Shown here: positions 24,713-37,747 of the stretch, piece after piece
Layout of the letters: each line of letters starts with the position of its first letter
Position numbering within the stretch: position 1 is the first letter of the stretch
Assembly (NCBI RefSeq): GCF_014839805.1
Contig: NC_051130.1
Coordinates: 9,796,001 to 9,860,000, forward strand
Origin: Manduca sexta
Lineage: Eukaryota > Arthropoda > Insecta > Lepidoptera > Sphingidae
DNA length: 64,000 bases
Direction: 5' to 3'
Notes under the pieces: generated by a model
What the model saw: the letters and a program-made list of their open reading frames with translations, nothing else
Told to the model about the DNA's origin: nothing
Database searches by the model: none
Made by a program: the position numbers and the translations under genes

Positions 24713-25404
24713 TTTTATTGAAGGGTTGTTTATTTACTGTCACTTCACATTAGTTTTATACAGTCCCGTAGCTAAGGCGATGAACAGCAATTTTTAGGAA
24801 GGCGAAAATTACCACATTGGGACCCAGTTTCAGGCCATACATATCCCATGGTAGTAACATAGAGCTGCTCAAGCCGGAATGGTTGGCACTCACTTGCGGA
24901 AGCCCGCGTACAACAGTGGACGGCAACAGGCCGACTGATTGATTGATACAAAGGTATTTTTATTTTATACGGCCCTACAAAGCGTCCCCACTGCGCCTGA
25001 TGGTAAGTGGAATAGCTCAGGCGTTGGATTTATGTATTTACTTCATTAGTCAATCGCTCGAAAAATTAACTCGCATAGGACATTACAAACGCTAGTCAAG
25101 GCCCTGGTTTTCTTGGTATCTGTGGTAGGCACTATGCTGATCGAGACAGCCCACTTGTAGACCGGCCATAGTCAACTAATATCCCGCTGAACCTTCGCAA
25201 ATGGCCAATTAGATTTCAAAATCTCACTAAACCTAAAAAATGTTCAAGATAGCTTGAACTATATACTTATCGTATTAGGAAAATATAATTCTTTTATTTG
25301 GGAATACTTTTTATCAAAATAAATAAGACTGCATTTTCATTGCGTTTTTAGAAACTGAAGCAAGCAGTGGCACTCTTAAAAAATGTCTTAAAAAATCGAA
25401 TTCT

Positions 25405-25492
25405 TCAGCATTAGAGGAGGTCCATGCCCAAGAATAGGACTTAGAGTAGGAATTAGGATATAATACAGGGCTAATATTATTATTATACAAGG
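25405..25492 (+). mobile_element. SINE S1 3' fragment
   Basis: AGAGGAGGTCCATGCCCAAG and ATACAGGGCTAATATTATT are the S1 3' end; the rest is lost. Confidence 0.6.
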
Positions 25493-26679
25493 TAATTTTG
25501 ACATTGCATTACTAAATGAAGCCACATATTCGTTTTCACCTTTGCTGACATTGTGCCAAAAATCATCCATTAATAACTAATATTTTCACTAAAAGTCCTG
25601 GTTTTAGTTTTCTAATTTTTTGATAATTTTGTAGTTTTCGGCGAGTATGGCGTGTCCGTGGGTGTATTTCTGACTGAAAGTATGATGTGCAACGAATTGT
25701 CTTAGAGTGATAGTAGTTGGCTTTAGGGCGCGTAAAAATAAAATTACTTTTTGTTAATATTTATTTTGTTCAAAACTCTCAGTTTATTATTTTACATCTA
25801 TGGCTCAAGTAACTTATTGCAAAGAGTTATTTCCAAATATATAAGTATGTGGTTCCATTTAGTAACGCGATATCAAAATGTTCCTGTATATTGTCATAAA
25901 AGAAATGAACAAGAAAATCAACAGGGCTTGTGCAATCATGCGCGGCGGCAAAAATACACATTACGGCTGACCATCAAGTCGGACTGTCCCATACGAACTC
26001 CATTTAGTAAATAAACCAACCACTGACCAAACTGACTGAATACCTTGTCTGCCTTAAAACAATTTTTCCATTTAAATTATCCGTGCATTATTAAAGTGAC
26101 GTCGGTACGATGTTTAGTCCCTCGTATATACGTCCACTGTCTAGCCGTTTGCACAGATCTACTAATATTTAATGCTAGCCGCTCAACGAACGATGGACAC
26201 CACTGTAGACTTTATGTAATGGGTATAAAGATGTGTTTTGTTAAAAAATATATTTGTTACTGGTACATTTAAGCGCCTTAGATTGTGTTAGTGAAACAAA
26301 TTTTATTTATTCGCGTGTTTTTTAAACGTAGTAAGCATAATAGAACTATATCCATCAAATATTTTTGTTCTTTTTTGGAAAATTGAATTGCTCCCATCCT
26401 GTGATAGGCCATAATCCATAAGACCATTGCTAATGATAAAATTAATTGAACTATCAACCTTTTTGTTTCTAATTTTAGGCTGATTTTTCAATTAGATTAA
26501 AGCCAAATAAATTTTAACCCGATCATAAATGTCAAACATTTAAGAAAATTATACGGATTTACTTTTTTTCACTTTATCTTGTACAAATACAGGCATTAAT
26601 TAATCTTTTAATATATGTAACTCTTATTTTATCATTCTTACCTTTAACTGTTCCACAGTAAGGCAATGTTTAGAAGAGA

Positions 26680-27183
26680 CCGGATTATATGCAATTGCAT
26701 ATGCATATGCATTTGCATATTTAAGCCATCGCTAACAGCATATCTTCTCTAAAATATAGTTATGATGCATGTTATCGATACATTTTCAATGTTTTTGCCA
26801 GAAACTATAACTGCCAACATAGCACCTAATACAAATACTGCCCAGTTACCTCAGTGGATGTGAAGCGATAGATTTCCACTTATACAAATATTTTGAATGA
26901 TCGAAGACACAATCTTACTACTGAACATTTGAATCAAGACTTGATTGTTTACGTTTACAAAAATATCAAATAATGTTACCGTACTAATTTTCATATATCA
27001 ATGCATACTTTACTAATTAATTGTATGCTGATTTTGAAATAAAAAATTAAAACTTAATTTTCCTTTTTTTTGTTTCTAAAACTTATTTAATGTTGCATAT
27101 TCTGCCGGTTTTCCTGTATATTTCATGTATTTATTGTGTATATTCACATTCATATATTAATGCAAATGTTGCATATAATCTGG
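26680..27183. mobile_element. Candidate TIR element rich in ATGCAAAT/ATGCATAT
   Basis: The left end CCGGATTATATGCAATTGC (26680) mirrors the right end TGCATATAATCTGG (27183). Octamer-like ATTTGCAT/ATGCAAAT words cluster at both ends. No clear target-site duplication and no transposase. Confidence 0.5.
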
Positions 27184-27404
27184 TTCCTAGTGATTAGTAA
27201 AAAGCTCTGATAAGATTTTTTCTAAACATAAAGTTTTAGTTATCATGGTGCAGTGCTTCAGTGAATTGATACGCCGCGTTCCGACACACCCTTACCGAGA
27301 ACTAGTTCGATGATAAGGGAAAATTAATTTTATCAATAACTAGTTCCAGCTCGCGACTTCGCCCGTGTGAAAGTTTTTCCACAGGTAATATTTTATTGTA
27401 AACT

Positions 27405-27645
27405 AGCTGGCCCGACAGACGTTGTCCCGTCTTAACTATGAATTTGCAGCGCGCATTCTGTCAATCGCTGAAATTAACTTTTCTTAAATGTTATAACGTT
27501 CCGCTCAACTTCTTAATTTTTTTTTCATAAGATCCTTCTTCTGACAATAACAAACAAAACAAAAAAAATTAGTGACATCGGTCCAGCCGTTCACGCGTGA
27601 TGGCGTGACCAAGGGAAATAGGGATTCATTTATGTATATAGATTT
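27405..27645 (+). mobile_element. RTE-like LINE 3' end
   Basis: Begins AACTAGCTGGCCCGACAGAC and includes TTCTGACAATAACAAACAA, then GTGATGGCGTGACCAAGGGA. Confidence 0.6.
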
Positions 27646-28254
27646 TTGCGACACAATAAAGTTAGACTATGTGTTAATTATAGGGTTCGTGTGCTAAACC
27701 ATCATCAAGATATATAAACGTAACTGACTGTTGTATTAGTTAGTGTTATAGATGTTTATTTTGTTTTCTACTTAATCTGTTTTGAATTGAAGTTTTAGGT
27801 ATAGGGAAGCCTGTATCGTTTCTGCAACATTGTTGTTATTTTAATTTATTTAATATTTTGTTACGTGTGCATATTTTTTTTTACATAGTTACTATAAAAG
27901 TTTTGTTGTACATTCATAAAGATAATATTAAAACTTAATTGTCATCAAATAATTGAAATTATATTATATATAATTTCTTAAAGTATTATCGAATTGAAAA
28001 TTATTATACATACTACTGTTTATGTAATTTTTCTAACGGATTCATCCTATGCCTAAAATATGTTTAAATTATACAATAGTATAATACGCAATAAAAGTTT
28101 CCCTTTCTACATATTGAAATTAATTGTCCCACATTAAAATATTAATATTCATCACGTATAATTCAATTAACTTAACATTCATCACGTATAATTCAAACTA
28201 TAATTACCTTTTAACACTAAACGCTTCTCATCGAAAACTAATTATTAATAAAAT

Positions 28255-28381
28255 TCACCACACACACCGGTACAAAGTTCACACTCGTTCGTAATCAATT
28301 CAAACTTCGAACGTAATTCGGTACGCGAAGAAAAGTTCGCGCGGGGGTTAGAGACGCGACCGCTACCCTCCGGCAATCGCG
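28255..28381 (+). promoter_or_regulatory. CpG-rich candidate untranslated first exon
   Basis: CpG density rises from 28300 and ends at a strong donor CGCGG|GTGAGT (GT at 28382). The minus strand also carries a 79-codon ORF here (28484-28245), but I see no homology to a known protein. The pattern fits a 5' leader exon of a plus-strand gene such as fdl 20 kb downstream. Confidence 0.25.
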
Positions 28382-28849
28382 GGTGAGTGAAATGCAGGGA
28401 CCGTTTCATAGGAAGCTCCTGAACCGCTCGCCCTACGACCAATGTTTGATCAACTGTTTGCGGTTTATGCTTTTCAATTGCCATGAAGTTAAATGAATAA
28501 GACGTTTCGTGCAGTACTGGTTGTACGTTTTAGTAAGTTTTTAAATATTAATTGATATATATTATACCTTTACGCTGGAGGCTATTGACTACATAAATAT
28601 ATTTTAATATTAGAAATAAATATATCTATATTTATAGCACAATGATTATAATTTACAGTATAAATAAATTACAATTATCATTTTGATTGTTATCATAAAT
28701 ATTCATTATCCTGTGGCTGCTTTTTCGGCTTATTGTGACAATAATTTATAAGTAAACATTTATGCATACTCAATTGATTATTTTCATTTTTATGTAAAAA
28801 AAACTTTTTAAAATACCATTTTCTTTATAAAACTTGAGTACCGCCAATG

Positions 28850-28970
28850 CTGTGGTAATTCCCGTCAAACATTTGATCCAATGTGTAACACCCCCTCGCG
28901 GCACTGGTGCCCAACATTTGCTCTTTGCTGGCGCTGCTTCGAGCGTGCCCGTCGCGTCACACCGTCAGAG
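28850..28970 (+). other. GC-rich open segment with donor-like end
   Basis: One plus-strand frame is open from about 28834 to a donor CAGAG|GTACGT at 28971 (NAVVIPVKHLIQ..., then LLFAGAASSVPVASHRQR). No convincing acceptor precedes it. The minus strand has a CTCF-like core GCCGCGAGGGGGTG (28905-28892). It could be an exon, a regulatory site or a degraded element. Confidence 0.2.
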
Positions 28971-28975
28971 GTACG

Positions 28976-31900
28976 TACATCATTTAATAGTTGAACATCA
29001 CGCGATTCAACACCTTATGTCGTGAATATTTGATCATATTTTTATTTTCACCTTGCATTTACAAACTCGCTTTTAATAGAACAGACCGTTTCGTACGCGT
29101 CTGTTTTTTTTTAAAGAATGTTTAATAATGAAGTTTGTATGGGCGGTAGGGTGTATGGCAAAAAAACGATGTTGATTTTGCGTATCCATGGCAACCGCTG
29201 CACATCCTTTGAGGCCAGTAGAGTTTGTAGATATATTCACATTTACTGATATACCTATCCCGTAGTTAAACTTCATATCGTAGCGTTCCACCGAGGTTTT
29301 GTCAATATTTACATTCCGTATTGGTTGAATTTTTGGAGCACAATATTACATATTAAAAGTCTGCAAGGAAATGTTCAAATATGAATATTTTTAGGGACGT
29401 CGGTTTATTTTGTCTGTGTTCGGGCTCTGAACACGATCGCTCTTTCTGTAGATGCTCGTGAATGTATTAGTCGATTATTATAAAGTCAAAACTCTCGTAG
29501 TCATACATAAATTGAATAACATTTTGGTGAGACGGGTCACTAAGAATATTCTTGTTCTTTTTTCAAATTTCTTTTAAACTTGAATTCGGGGTCAACGTTA
29601 CTTTTCTTAAGCATTTTTAATATTTTATAACCCTCTGGAAAATCTTATCGGGAAACTCATTTTAAAAAAATGGAACAGTGTTGTGTGACTCAGGAATCGA
29701 ATTTGAAACCTCACCGAGCACAGTGTACACTATGACTTTTACGTGTATATTTTACTGGATTTTGTTTGCGGCTCCGTAGACGTAAAAAGCCGTTCCGGAA
29801 TAAAGTTTTAATTACTTTTTCGGTTTAAATATTATCCTTCCACATTGTATGGATGGTCCATGGTCTATCAATTTGCCAAATTCCATCCAAATCCGTTCAG
29901 CGATTTCTGCGTTAACTTCTAATAAACATACGTTCTCATCTATAATATTAGTACCATAATGTTAACTTCTGAAAAGGCGTTAAAAACTACATCCAGCTCT
30001 GGGAGTTTTTACAAGTCTGCCCATTAACACGAAATATTTTAAACTCAATGCAAAGCGAGCATTTAGTTTTAAACTAAAGGATAAAACATCCTCGGTGGAA
30101 ACTCCGTCCCACCCTTTCGGCCTCATTACAGCACACTTGTAAGTAATTACAGCGGGTTAGTATTATCTTAATTGAAATACACCGTAGTAGCGCGGTACCG
30201 TGATATCAATATCAGCTTCTCTCACTAATTGTACGGTCGTATTTCAATGGTTTATTAAGACTATTGGCGAATAATTATAATAATTTGGGTATGAATAATT
30301 AGGGTCGCTTGCGCTACAACTAATCGATCGCATGGCACTTACGACAAAAATTCTTGTTGTCGGTTACGTTATGGCTTTAAAAATATATATATTCACGATA
30401 ATTTTAGCACTTGCTATAACTTTATAACGGCTTTACTTTGGGGGGAAACGACCACAGGGTTAGGTCCGTGGTGGCTTAAAATATTACTTATGATAAAAAA
30501 CGTATTTTTGACAAAAGTGTCGCTTACGATAATTTGGCGGTAACGGCTCGATATGACTGAATTATGAGGAACGAATACATTCAAATAAGATGTTTATTCG
30601 AGTTTGTCGACTTCGTTCTCGGCAAATCTGAATCTGTGGTCAGAAGCCGCAGCGAAGATGCCTTTATACAAGCATTAACGCTAACAATAAATAAAAATAC
30701 GTATAGGAAGGATATATGCTAACGATAAGCCTATCGATAGGGTGTATAGTTCTGATACAATAAGGCTAGCGTTAACGATTGTAGAAAGATATCTTGGCTA
30801 CGGCCCCTGGTAAATTACATATCGTAAAGCAATTTTTTTCTATTGATTTAATTGAATAGAATGATTATTGCTTTTATTGCACTTTAGCGAAGGCGCCAAA
30901 AATTTATCAAAGGCAGTAATTCGAAAGTTATGGCCATTAGTCTATGCATAATTTTGTTATGTTTCTATCTTATAATGTTTGGAAAAGGCATATTCGTGGA
31001 GTTATATACTATAAGCGTCGACAAACATTATATGCATATTTAAATCTATAACATAATATTATTGAAATGTATAGTTGGGCCATTGAAATATAACCTTTAT
31101 CTTCAGCTTAGGTCTTTAGTACGGAACCAAAGCCAACCAAACACTCGTTTTAATTTTTTTGATTGCTTGGTTTCAATACCAAATGGGCTAGAACTGGGTC
31201 TTGTATTTTCAGGTCATGCAATTATCCTTTAGTAATAATTTGTTACATTTTATTCCTGTCTGATGTCTACATCCGCTGTTACAACTAAGAAAAGTTGCAG
31301 TAAAATTTCTAATTCCTAAAATTGTTAGAATATCATAATTCACAACCCGTCTATAAATCATAAGCTAAACACAATATCCGAAACTAAAAACTCGCACCTG
31401 AGTGTATCCGAACGTCGGACATCCGCCGCCAGCCACCCCCATAATGTTTTATGTAACCGCATCACGAACAAAGGGCACGCTTTGATGTGTCAACATAAAT
31501 CTCGTATTACTCGCACAATCTACTACAGATAATGAAATGACAGTTTTAAATTTATGTCCCGAGCGTTTACGGTATCCCCGTGGGCTTATTACGTATCGAG
31601 TAAGAGTTAAAGCGATCGAGAACATTCCACAATGTCGTAAAAATGTGTGTAAACATAGAAAAGTGTACAACAGTGTCGAAAACATGTGAATTGTATATTA
31701 TACGCAATTTACTTGTCTTGTAGCTGATTGCTTTTCCATTATGAAATATAAAACAAGGAGTCGAACTAATGTACGTTTTTTTTTTATTAAGCTGTTTTAT
31801 AACGAAAACTAGCTATAATGACATGTAAGTATTCTTTAGGCAATCAATACAATCCTCAAGAAACCATCAATGCCTTTTATTTAATAATTGGCATTTTTTT

Positions 31901-32879
31901 TGTTGTTGCACTTAATAACCTATTAAATTATCTTAATTCGATCTTTAGATATTGCACAAGGTCTGGATGGTATTGTTGCTGTTTATAGGCAATGGTTATC
32001 GTTTATCGTTAATCGTTTATTAGTAGGCGAGCGGAAAATTTGTCTCCTAACTCATAATTAGAATAAAAAAAAATTAAGTACAATTAACTAATCTTGTGAT
32101 AATATAGGTTCGCATTTTCCACATTCCATCAATAAGGGGTGATCCTTTCGGAGGTGTAAGAAGTCAGCAGTAGATAACTCCTGTTGTTAGTTAAATTTGG
32201 TGATGGACGATGCGCAAACGCCGTATTTGAAACCCTAAGATATTCAAAGGTACACTTTCTGACTATACATCTCACAACGCGGTTTCAACGCGACATAAAT
32301 CCCAACACGTAATAAGGCGGCTGGTGTGCTAACTTCGTCTATTTTGTCCGTCCTCGGCATAAACGTAAATATTAGCTATTTTGCTACTTTATACTCACGT
32401 CCATCTGTTCATAACACATGTAAATACAGGATAGGAAGGGTACAGGGTGGATAATGCTTGTTATCGTAAGCCTGGTTTTTGTTTGGTATGTGTTTTTGTG
32501 TAATTGCGCGATGTAATAGATAAAATGATTGAAATATGTTAATAATTACGACAAATGCACTTTATGTGTTTTTATACGGTTTTGGCCGAGACTTGATTCT
32601 GAGTAAGGGGTATACTTCAAGGAAGCCGGTCTTAAACAAGTGCGAGTTGGTACCGCGCGGCGCACCGAGGGTGTCATAAAAGAATGTTGTTTATCTAAGT
32701 ATTTAAGTTCAAACTTGACAAACTAAACTTTGTCATTTAATCTCTAGACACCGTCAATACACTAAGCGAAAATAATAAGTTTGTGATAGTAAATTCATTT
32801 GAGTTTAATAAATATGAACTAGATTTAGATTTTTCCTTGACATATCCTGTAAGACATTGCAGCAGAGAAATAGCGAAAA
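28976..32879. other. No gene recognised
   Basis: A retrotransposon-tail fragment sits at 29855-29960 (aaattccatccaaatccgtt). A 12-bp palindrome CCTATCGATAGG at 30730-30741 is flanked by inverted AACGCTAAC/GCTAGCGTT words. Otherwise AT-rich with short ORFs. Confidence 0.45.
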
Positions 32880-32998
32880 ATACTTTGTAATTCAAGGTGT
32901 TGGATGTTGTTTCTACTGTTTATGGGCGGTCGTATCGCTTACCATCAGGCGAACGGCAAGCTCGTCTCGTCATTCAAAACAATAAAAAAATATCTACG
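32880..32998 (-). mobile_element. Non-LTR retrotransposon 3' end, family RA
   Basis: The plus strand shows AATTCAAGGTGTTGGATG, then GGGCGGTCGTATCGCTTACC and GGCAAGCTCGTCTCGTCATT, so the element lies on the minus strand. Confidence 0.7.
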
Positions 32999-33871
32999 GA
33001 TTAACTAAAATCTGCGGATATACAATATTACATAAAGGCATGTCATGTGGCACTCATTAAGTGACTATGTTTAATATTCGCAAATAGCATCCTATTTATA
33101 CTGTGTATGACCTTCGTAAACTTTCATATACATACGTGACGTCATTTCATAGTATACAGAAATTACGAACATATGTTTTTTTGTAAATATTTACTTAATA
33201 ATATTAATACAGAGCTTATTTCTATTTGTCTAACCTATCAACCTATGTGGACACTTATTAATAAAAAAGATAATTATCAAATTTATATGAATATTTTGTT
33301 TTCCTTTTTGACTGAAAATTCTGTCGTTTAGACAATGGCACTAATGTTTCATAACTAATAAATAACATTTTAGGATAAGTACAAATGAGGTAAGACCATT
33401 GATTCATAATTAATGCTAAACGTGGAATTTTGTAATGGACCTACGAAAATTGTTTGCCACTGGAGTAGTAGTTACAATTTACTAATCATTTTCATTCAAC
33501 CGTCTTACCCACGTCATAGTGTTAAAATAATATTTTTATCTTCCATTAACTATCACCACGTTTTTCTCTTATTCAATACACGTATATGTATATATATTAC
33601 ATAAGTTACGTATTATATACTATATTACACAGCAATTAGGTTCATAATAGTTCATGTAACCCGTGCACGCCTACTTACAATTCCTTGCACGTGTGTGCTT
33701 ACAATATGCATGCAACCTAATGACGTCACCCATGATCACATTTCAAGTGTGCCTGCTTCGTGACGTCACGCGACTTGATCTTATTTTGCACCCGAGACTC
33801 TGTTCCTTGTGGGTATTAATATTATCAATTTGTGTAGTGTTGTGTATAATGTATCTCTGTTATGATTATTA

Positions 33872-34125
33872 TAATACTAGCTTTTGCTCGCGGCTTCGCC
33901 CGCGTGGAGTTTTCGGGGATAATTTTTTCCGACTCACTTGATATGGATCGTTATATTATGACCAAATTATACAAAATTATTATAAATTGTAGCCTATGTG
34001 TTATTCTGATGTATAACCAATATAAGTGTAAAATTTCATCCAAATCCGCTCAGCAGTTTTTCCTGAAAGAGGAGACAACATACATCCATCCTCACAAACT
34101 TTCGCATTTATAATATTAGTAGGAT
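33872..34125 (+). mobile_element. RTE-like LINE 3' end
   Basis: Starts ACTAGCTTTTGCTCGCGG, CTTCGCCCGCGTGG; ends with AAATTTCATCCAAATCCGCT and TTATAATATTAGTAGGAT. Confidence 0.7.
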
Positions 34126-35649
34126 TTATAGAACTAATCTGTTTTTTTTTTGACACGACTAAACAACTAACAAGCGGATCTGGAACGCAATTCATTGGAA
34201 TGACAATAATGGCGGTTATTCATAATATCTAAGATAGTCGCTGTAGAGTCGTTTACAAAATATCACCGGTAGCCTCTCAGGATGTAAAATTATAGATATT
34301 AAACACATCTTCAAATTCTACAATAACATAATTACTATAAATATAAAGTTTTCACAACAAATATCAATAACAAAACATCAAACCGAGGTAAATAACACAA
34401 TATTTACAAATAGCTAAAACATGCGATACCAGTATAACAATTAATGTAGTTATCGTAAACGCTAATTGAATGGGGTATATTTTATAGGTTTGCCCAATTA
34501 TATTTTACATTTTACGTTACTGCTGAAAAACTGTTTGCGTTGATTTGTATTATTTGTTTATTTAATGTGAAATGTTTGTATTTGTTATTCCAGTTAGAGT
34601 AATATTTCACACGTATAAATATAATATATCCATATTTAGAGGAATGTAGTGTTCAGGGCAATTTAAAATGCGCTGAAATAGTCTTGTATCTCTCATAACT
34701 AAATTCAAACTCTACCATCATAAGCATGCTCTATGCTGTCTAGACTAGACAAAATCTAGACTACTCTCTTAACAATAGAAATCATAGAAATACAGTCAAT
34801 AATGTCCGGTATCATGTCGGTTGAACCTAAAGCTATTGTCTAATGAACCCTCTCAAGATTATTCTGAGTTCCCCCTAAGTAACCAAAACAATAGTCAGAA
34901 ATAAAGTATACCGAACTTTCAACTCTTGCTCCAAAAGCAATTTATCAATATCGCAAACCACTAAGCCAAAATTTGTCCAATAGGGAAAAAAATGGCGGCG
35001 AAAATGAAAAACCGAAACGGCCACTTACGTCAAATGCCCCAACTGAAGTTAAAGGAAGGGAATTATGATAAAGTCGACGTCACGCAAAAATACATACGGA
35101 CATAATGGGCATAATAACAGATGACACCTGATCGATGGCGTTGAATTATTAAAGAACTACTATTGGTACACGTATGCCGGCCTATAACGCCTTCGTGGGA
35201 AAAGAAATGTACTGCGCGTCAATTTATGGACAAAGGAACTTTGAAATAAATTGCGTATCTATAATTTTTATATTTGCGAAGTTAATTATTTATGATAGGA
35301 TGTAAAATAATGTGCCAAAAGAAGTTATGCTTATTAGTATCTCTATATGTCCCACTAATCAATTCAGAATTATGTATGCGCACACAAATTTCACATTGAT
35401 ACGAGGCGCAGAGTAAATTGCGTTAAATTCTGCCCCAAGTCGAATAATGATGGTCCTAAAATCAGGGCCCTTACTAATGTAGTCGCTGTCATCGGCCATG
35501 GTTTTAAAATGTTCTGTATTGTGTTCTCTGACGTTCAATGCCACTCAACACAGTATGATGGATCATTGCTATATGACCTTTTAAAATGCTTATTAATCAG
35601 ACGCTAAATATTTAAATTCAACAATTAATTCCGCACTATTTTGTGGTAA
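34126..35649. other. No gene recognised
   Basis: AT-rich. A 61-codon minus-strand ORF (35544-35359, MALNVREHNTEHFKTMADD...) has a balanced composition but no splice context or known domain. Confidence 0.4.
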
Positions 35650-35965
35650 GCGGCGATAGCCTAGTTGGGTGTGGAACGGACTGCCAAGACGAATGTCCGA
35701 AGGGCACACACCTCTGACTTTTCTAAAAAAAAATCAAGTGTGTATTCTTTGTGAATTTATCGTTCGCTTTAACGGTGAAGGAAAACATCGTGAGGAAACC
35801 TGCACATCTGAGAAGTTCTCTATAGGAATTTCGATGGTGTGTGAAGTCTACCAATACGCACTAGGCCAGCGTGGTGGACTAAGGCCTAATCCCTCTCAGT
35901 AGTAGAGGAGGCCCGTGCTCAGCAGTGGGCAAGTATATAATACGGGGCTGATATTATTATTATTT
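35650..35965 (+). mobile_element. SINE family S1 with box B deleted
   Basis: Head GCGGCGATAGCCTAGTTGGG runs directly from ACGAATGTCCG into AAGGGCACACACC, dropping the CAGGTTCAAATCC block. The rest is full length to GGGCTGATATTATTATT. Confidence 0.82.
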
Positions 35966-36650
35966 TGTGGTATTCTCATTTATTCTTCTTTTTTTAAAAC
36001 AACAAATATACGCAGAATACGACTTCGCGCTATATCGACTTTGACAGGTGGCAGTTCCCAAGGGAAGCCTGCTGTACGTCACACCTTATGTATAACAAAA
36101 GACTTCTGCTAGCGATATGCCGCCCTGGTACTTTTTGTTTTTTTATATATATAAAAACACTACTGGTTCGCATTACAATTCCATTACAGATTCAAAACTT
36201 GTGAAATCTGTTCTCCTGGTAACAATCTTGTGAATATTGTAACTTACAACAGTACTCTGTCTTAGTATTTTTGTTTCATTAATACCCAACAACAGTAGAT
36301 TATTTTCTTCTTTACGATAAATAGACTGATAGCCAAAAAATACTGATTGGAATAATCACTGATTCATTGATAAAACGATAAAGCTCTTTTTGTATTGTTA
36401 GACTTAAATACAACGATATTGTAACTAAAGGATTTGTTATCACTAAAATAAAGATAATGATATTATTATTTCGTTCGGGTTTAATTACTTTTATTCTCGG
36501 AAAATACACGTGGTGAAAACCATTACATGAGTTAGCAGAAAGAATAAAATATTGGTAGTTCGATAAAAAATAACCTAATCTATTTGTCTTATTACTCACA
36601 GATAAAAAGTTTTATTTTATTAATTTGGAATTATTGGGCTTCATATCTTT

Positions 36651-36965
36651 CTTCGGCGATAGTCTAGTGGGGAACGAAATGGTCTGCTAAGACGGAGGTC
36701 CGCAAACTAAACCCAAAGCACTCACCTCTGACTTTTCGAAGTCGTGTTGTTTATAAATAAAAAAATATATATCTTTCACTCAAAGGTTGAAGGAAAACAT
36801 TGTGAGAAAGTCTATATACCTAAAAATAGTACTGTAGAATTTGAAGATAGAAGTCTACCAGCCCCCCCTAGGTCAGCATGATGGACTAAGACCCACCTCG
36901 GTAGTAGAGGCCCGTGCCCAACAGTAAGACAATATATAACACAGAGTTGGTTTTATTATTAATAT
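36651..36965 (+). mobile_element. SINE family S1, diverged
   Basis: Head CTTCGGCGATAGTCTAGTGG, body GAAGGAAAACATTGTGAG, end GTAGTAGAGGCCCGTGCCCA. Confidence 0.75.
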
Positions 36966-37157
36966 TTTCCCGTAATTTACGACACCCCAAAGTGTACATT
37001 TCCAATAATTTTCATAGTAAAAGCTATTTGTACACAGCGAGGATCCACATAAAGTTTGATAAAGTTCGTAAGCACCCTGTACACGGTGATAGCATCTGCA
37101 ACAGCGCATAGTTCGAAACTGAATTAACTACGTCCTATACCTAACCTTTCTGCCAAT

Positions 37158-37747
37158 GTTTAGGCCAGAGGTTCCCAAACTTTTTCCGAATAATTGTTAG
37201 TAATATTGTCTCATAATCGCAGGCTTACATAGTTGTAATCAGATTTGTTGTCTTCTTACTATGTTTTTTTTATAATTAACATAATTATTAGCTAGTAAAA
37301 TATTATTTGATGCATGCTTTATTTACGTATAATTGCTTTGTTACATTATGATGATTTGTAATTGGCATGTTTTTTTTTGTTTAAAGTATTGTTGTATACA
37401 AACGTTGGTAAATAAATAAATAAACTTTTTCTCATAGACCCTTTCAAAATTTTGCTGGTTCCGGTGGACCATTTTTTTTGTTTCACAGAGAAAGTGCATT
37501 ACAATTACCGCCCAGCCATAGCGGAGGGCGTCTGGAGAGTTAAGTTGGGGAAACCACGCCTCTTACGACCCTTATCAATATTATCTGCCTACATTGATAG
37601 GTGAAGTCAAGCCAATAAATTTTTATGGACCCTCGCTTACAAATTGTGGTCCCCTATTTTTTGATCATGCTAACATAGATCCCTGTCAAGTCTCCCGTGG
37701 ACCCCTAGGGGTGAACCTGGACCACTTTGGGAATCATTGGTTTAGAC
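37158..37747. mobile_element. hAT-type non-autonomous transposon with 8-bp TSD
   Basis: Termini CAGAGGTTCCCAAAC (37166) and the inverse of CAATGATTCCCAAAG (37739) are hAT-like. The flanks GTTTAGGC (37158-37165) and GTTTAGAC (37740-37747) differ by one base, as expected of an aged 8-bp duplication. The interior encodes no transposase. Confidence 0.85.

Larger units (their letters stand above)
25493..28254. other. No gene recognised; contains one TIR element and one LINE tail
   Basis: AT-rich. Apart from the TIR element at 26680 and the retrotransposon tail at 27405, the short ORFs here show no recognisable domains. Confidence 0.45.

Noticed and set aside
30730..30741. DREF-type TATCGATA palindrome (also near 1303, 26773 and 40203)
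   Set aside because: About two such 8-mers are expected by chance at this base composition in 64 kb; four copies without promoter context are not convincing.
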